From Bog-756 sp963776225 (GTDB taxonomy: Bacteria; Actinomycetota; Acidimicrobiia; Acidimicrobiales; RAAP-2), in contig CAVZLL010000001.1 in assembly GCA_963776225.1 (NCBI GenBank), positions 868,001 to 932,000 on the forward strand: a stretch of DNA of 64,000 bases, written 5' to 3'. Below, one piece after another: positions 60,768 to 64,000 of this stretch. The position numbers were made by a program, and so were the translations under genes. The notes under the pieces were generated by a model. It saw only the letters and a program-made list of their open reading frames with translations. It was not told the DNA's origin and ran no database searches. How positions within the stretch are numbered: the stretch's first letter is position 1; every line of letters starts with the position of its first letter.

Positions 60768-63074
60768 TCAGCGAGCTATTCGCAGCTCACGGCTTGCTCC
60801 CACTGGGGTGGTCTCGGTGTGGAGGCTCGGACGGGGACCGCCGAAGTGGCGGAGACGTGAGCTATTCCAGACGACGAACCCCGATGAGAACGCCATGGCG
60901 GCTCCGGCAATGAGTGGGTTGAGCAGTCCGCAGGCAGCCAGAGGAATTGCGGCAATGTTGTAGCCGAAGGCCCACGCCAGGTTGCCCCGAATGGTCTTCA
61001 GCGTCTGCCGGGCCAAGCCAATTGCGGTTGCCACGACCCTGAGGTCGTCACGCGCGATGATCAGGTCGGCGGCATTGAGGGCAACATCGGTGCCCGATCC
61101 GACGGCAAGACCGAGGTCGGCAGTCACCAGAGCTGGTCCGTCATTGACGCCGTCCCCGACCATGGCGACCGAATGACCCTCGGACTGGAGCCGGCGTATC
61201 AGCTCCATTTTCTCCGTCGGGAGTGCACCCGCTACGACGTCGGTGATGCCAACCGAAGCAGCAACGGCATGAGCGGTCGCCTCGCTGTCCCCCGTCAGCA
61301 GAATGCAGCGCAGCCCTAGGGCGCCCTGGAGTTGTCGAACTGCACTGGCCGCGCTCGGTCGAATCGTGTCCGCCAGGGCAATCCCTCCAATCACGATCCC
61401 GTCGCGACTGACGAGCACAGCCGTCCGTCCCTCCTCCTCCCACTCGCTACACCGATGTACGAGGCCGCTGGGCACCCCGGAGTCCGGGCTGTCCAGCAGC
61501 TCCATTCTCCCGATGGTGATCTGCTGACAATCAACGACACCACGGGCACCCAGACCCGGGAGTCCCTCGAACTCTTCGACGACAAGCAGGCCGCCGAACT
61601 CGCTCAGGGCCGCCTCGGTGATGGCCCTCGCCACCGGGTGCTCGGAGGCCTGCTCCAAGGCTCCCGCGACCTGCAACAGCTCGGAGCGGGTCACTCCAGT
61701 CGTCGGAAGCACCCCGGTCACTGCCATGTTCCCCTGCGTGATGGTGCCTGTCTTGTCGAGAACGACGGTGTCCACCTGCCGTGACGCCTCCAGCGCTTGG
61801 TTCCCCTTGAAGAAGATGCCGAGGCTCGCACCACGACCCGTCGCGACCAGGAGCGCCATCGGTGTGGCCAACCCCAGGGCGCACGGACAGGCGATGATCA
61901 AGACGGACAGGGCGGCGCTGAAAGCCTGCTCTTTCGAGCCGCCGACCAGCAACCAGACAGCCAGCGTCGCCGCCGAGATGACCATGACAGCAGGTACGAA
62001 GTAGCCGGCGATCCGGTCAGCCAGCCGCTGGACGGCTGCCTTCTGATTCTGGGCGTCCTCGACCAGGCGCACCATGTGGGCGAGCTGAGTGTCTCCGCCC
62101 ACCTCGGTGGCCCGCACGATGAGTCGACCGCCCACCGCCACGGTTCCACCGATCACCTGGTCACCCAGAGTCACGTCGAGAGGCAGGGACTCGCCGGTCA
62201 TGACGCTTCGATCGACGCCGGCATTTCCACTAATCACCTCGCCATCCGTGGCCACGGTCTCGCCGGGCCGGACGATGAACCGGTCGCCAACGACAAGGTC
62301 GTCGATTGGCACTCGTTTCTCGTTTCCTGAGGCGTCGATGACGGCAACGTCCCGAGCCCCGACGGCGGCCAACGATCTCAGTGCGTTGCCGGTGCGGCGC
62401 CTCGACCATGCCTCGAAGTACCGCCCGGCGAGGAGGAAGGTAGTGACTCCGGCGGCGACGTCGAGGTAGATCGCTCCTCCCGCGTGCCGGAAGACGACGT
62501 CCACAGCCGGTTCGACCGACCTGCTGGTGTCCTGCCAGAACATGGCGTAGAGCGACCAACAGGTTGCCGCCAGGATTCCCATCGAGACCAACGTGTCCAT
62601 GGTCGATGTCCCGTGACGCGCTGCCCGGTATGCCGCCCGATAGAAAGGCCAGGCTGCCCAAGTCACCACAGGAGCGGCCAACACGACCATCAGCCACTGC
62701 CAATGCGGGAACCGGGTAACTGGAATAAGCGAGAAGATCAGCGACAGGTCACAGAGGGGCATGAACAACAGCGCCGAGACCAGCAGACGACGACCCAGGA
62801 AGTGGACCCTCTGGTCATCGTCGGCCGCACCGTCTGCGGCCGAGTCATCATCGACGAGCTCTGCGGAGTACCCGGCATTCTCAACTGCATCAAACAGTGC
62901 CTCAACGCTCGTTGAAGTTGGCGCGATGACTCGGGCCCGCTCCGTCGCATAGTTGACACTGGCTTCGACGCCATCCAGAGCGTTGAGCCTGCGCTGAATG
63001 AGGGCGGCACATGCTCCGCAGGTCATCCCGGCGATGGACAGCGAGATCTCGTTGGTGTCCGATTTCTCGGCCAC
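60768..63074 (-). CDS. copA: Copper-transporting P1B-type ATPase
   Basis: A 768-residue heavy-metal ATPase. An N-terminal metal-binding domain with GMTCGAC (about 16-22) is followed by eight membrane helices. The membrane metal site is ACPCALGLATP, the phosphorylated Asp is in DKTGTITQG, the ATP-binding His-Pro is in SEHPVARAI and the hinge is MVGDGVNDGPAL. CPC with the single CxxC domain fits Cu(I) export (P1B-1). The last membrane helices carry YNIAAIPLAA and MAFSSGFVVWNSSRL, typical of this group. The start is GTG 63074 without a visible ribosome site. It lies directly upstream, on the same strand, of the Cys-rich BlaI regulator's cluster. Confidence 0.93.
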   Translation of the reverse strand: MAEKSDTNEISLSIAGMTCGACAALIQRRLNALDGVEASVNYATERARVIAPTSTSVEALFDAVENAGYSAELVDDDSAADGAADDDQRVHFLGRRLLVSALLFMPLCDLSLIFSLIPVTRFPHWQWLMVVLAAPVVTWAAWPFYRAAYRAARHGTSTMDTLVSMGILAATCWSLYAMFWQDTSRSVEPAVDVVFRHAGGAIYLDVAAGVTTFLLAGRYFEAWSRRRTGNALRSLAAVGARDVAVIDASGNEKRVPIDDLVVGDRFIVRPGETVATDGEVISGNAGVDRSVMTGESLPLDVTLGDQVIGGTVAVGGRLIVRATEVGGDTQLAHMVRLVEDAQNQKAAVQRLADRIAGYFVPAVMVISAATLAVWLLVGGSKEQAFSAALSVLIIACPCALGLATPMALLVATGRGASLGIFFKGNQALEASRQVDTVVLDKTGTITQGNMAVTGVLPTTGVTRSELLQVAGALEQASEHPVARAITEAALSEFGGLLVVEEFEGLPGLGARGVVDCQQITIGRMELLDSPDSGVPSGLVHRCSEWEEEGRTAVLVSRDGIVIGGIALADTIRPSAASAVRQLQGALGLRCILLTGDSEATAHAVAASVGITDVVAGALPTEKMELIRRLQSEGHSVAMVGDGVNDGPALVTADLGLAVGSGTDVALNAADLIIARDDLRVVATAIGLARQTLKTIRGNLAWAFGYNIAAIPLAACGLLNPLIAGAAMAFSSGFVVWNSSRLRHFGGPRPSLHTETTPVGASRELRIAR

Positions 63075-63264
63075 TGCGTCTTGTGTAGAGGTCGTGAGGG
63101 TGATGATCCAACTCCCTCGGCTCTGAGCGCTGGTCCCATCGTTCCGGCCGAATCGGGTGGGCGGTGACTCACATGCTACGGAGCGTTGGTGCGGCCGTGC
63201 ACGGACGCATCTTCACGTAGTCACCTAACAATTGACCCGCTCCTACGCGCCCGCTCAGGTCTCC
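63075..63264. other. Upstream region of copA
   Basis: About 190 bases before copA without a recognised gene. No -35/-10 pair or ACTAC/GTAGT repeat was found by eye, so its regulation cannot be read from the sequence. The repeat element begins at its right end. Confidence 0.4.
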
Positions 63265-63501
63265 GGGGTTCGAACATCGCCATTTGCCTCGGTTGGCGAA
63301 CGGACGCCAAATACCCATCGACTGGCGAACCGGTGGGGCGGCAAATGGACGCCTATCCGCTCGTCCTCTCTGTTCGAACCCCTCTTGGGCCTTTTGACCA
63401 GGGATTTTGAGGTGCGAACCCTGAATTGGGGCGGTACTCTCGTCTCTGCGGACCTCGCCGTCGCGCCGGTGAGCGGAGTGATGGGACTTTGTTCGAACCC
63501 C
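63265..63501. repeat. Dispersed element B with GGGGTTCGAACA/TGTTCGAACCCC ends
   Basis: GGGGTTCGAACA (63265-63276) faces two copies of its complement TGTTCGAACCCC (63371-63382 and 63490-63501). Compared with element A at 57551-57654, the left end is shared from CGCTCA through TTTGCCT-GG and the right end through GGAGTGATGGGAC, so A looks like a shorter version. An internal TTGGCG/CGCCAA hairpin (63293-63310) and a degenerate GTGCGAACCCT near 63412 are present. No protein-coding frame is supported. Confidence 0.7.
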
Positions 63502-63761
63502 GTCCCGAGTCACCGTCGTCGACCGATCATGCCGGGAACGTGAACCATGTGGGGGCGCGGAGTCATCGGGCCCAAGCAACAGGGCGTTTGTAGCCGCTAC
63601 AGGCGCTGTCCACACACCATTCCGGCCGGGATACCCGTGAAAACAGGGGGGATGTGTGGCCGGGGCCGGAAAGCAGGACCCGAACACGATCTCCCCACAT
63701 GAAGGCACCGGACGCAACCGAACATGGGAGACTGACCCACCAGGCGATCGGGGATCGGCGG
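63502..63761. other. Spacer before the TIR gene
   Basis: About 260 bases without a supportable gene. A short GGCGGATG context gives the TIR gene no strong ribosome site. Nothing else was recognised. Confidence 0.4.
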
Positions 63762-64000
63762 ATGACGTACGACGGTTTCATTTCATACAGCCACGCGGCC
63801 GACGGCCGCCTTGCACCTGCATTGCAACGCGGGCTGCAGCGGCTGGCCAAGCCGTGGAACAGCCGTAGTGCCCTTCGGATCTTCCGGGACGAGACGGGCC
63901 TGTCGACCAATCCGCACCTGTGGTCGGCCATCGAGCAGGCGCTTGACGAAAGTAAATGGTTCGTCCTTCTGGCCTCGCCGGAGTCGGCGGCAGGGGATGA
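63762..64000 (+). CDS. TIR-domain protein, C-terminus cut by window edge
   Basis: ATG 63762 opens a frame that runs off the window after 79 codons. It begins YDGFISYSHAADGRLA, the first strand and box 1 of a TIR domain, then LQRLAKPWNSRSALRIFRDETGLS (box 2-like, with the conserved RD) and HLWSAIEQALDESKWFVLLASPES, whose Glu is at the place of the NADase catalytic residue. Bacterial proteins starting this way often continue into WD40, NB-ARC or TPR domains. Many act in defence or signalling by destroying NAD. The partner domain is not visible. Confidence 0.85.
   Translation, partial: MTYDGFISYSHAADGRLAPALQRGLQRLAKPWNSRSALRIFRDETGLSTNPHLWSAIEQALDESKWFVLLASPESAAGD

Overview
The window is high-GC DNA with frequent GTG starts, many 1-4 base gene overlaps and several starts that look leaderless. 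An SARP/BTAD regulator, a mycobacterial-type smtB-zur pair, CadI-like and actinobacterial ArsC proteins, DUF5134 and many Thr-rich lipoproteins all point to an actinomycetote. The abundance of amidohydrolase-2 and class III CoA-transferase genes makes a member of Acidimicrobiia plausible, but that placement is an inference. No rRNA, tRNA, CRISPR array or intact transposase was seen.

Layout. 1-10.1 kb: an SARP regulator cut by the left edge, an alpha/beta hydrolase, two paralogous amidohydrolases flanking an aldehyde dehydrogenase / D-aminoacylase-type pair, a multi-pass membrane protein and a sulfotransferase-like protein. 10.1-14.9 kb: zinc homeostasis. An SmtB-type zinc sensor, a His-rich protein and Zur face a znuA-znuC-znuB-znuB uptake operon. 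14.9-19.5 kb: arsenic resistance, with an ArsR-ArsC fusion, a second ArsC, ArsR, a CadI/ArsI-like enzyme, an aquaporin and a CoA-disulfide-reductase-like flavoprotein, but no Acr3 or ArsB pump. 19.6-23.4 kb: a DUF1801 protein that seems to start at CTG, an exported hydrolase and a DHA2 drug exporter. 23.4-29.1 kb: a two-component system divergent from a lipoprotein / peptidoglycan-binding adaptor / MacB-like ABC exporter operon.

29.3-38.2 kb: small proteins and a 2568-residue secreted repeat protein containing 3.3 copies of a perfect 330-bp repeat. 38.3-54.5 kb: mostly catabolic and exported enzymes (glycine-oxidase-like flavoprotein, lipase, nucleoside hydrolase, SnoaL-like and hotdog-like proteins, 2-hydroxyacid dehydrogenase, Rieske oxygenase, double-length CoA-transferase, perhydrolase-like hydrolase, a third amidohydrolase) plus an MsrB-catalase pair against oxidative stress.

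54.5-64 kb is a more disturbed region. It holds a LuxR remnant, strong hairpins, a MarR/cupin divergon, a broken VOC gene, a probable copper regulon (CopA, two membrane proteins of which one is frameshifted, and a BlaI/CopY-type repressor with a metallothionein-like Cys-rich head), a dispersed element ending in inverted GGGGTTCGAACA repeats, and the start of a TIR-domain gene cut by the right edge.

Metal handling (zinc, arsenic, copper) is the strongest functional theme. The least explained structures are the TTCGAA-ended repeats, the His-rich insertion in the smtB-zur operon and the pump-less arsenic cluster.
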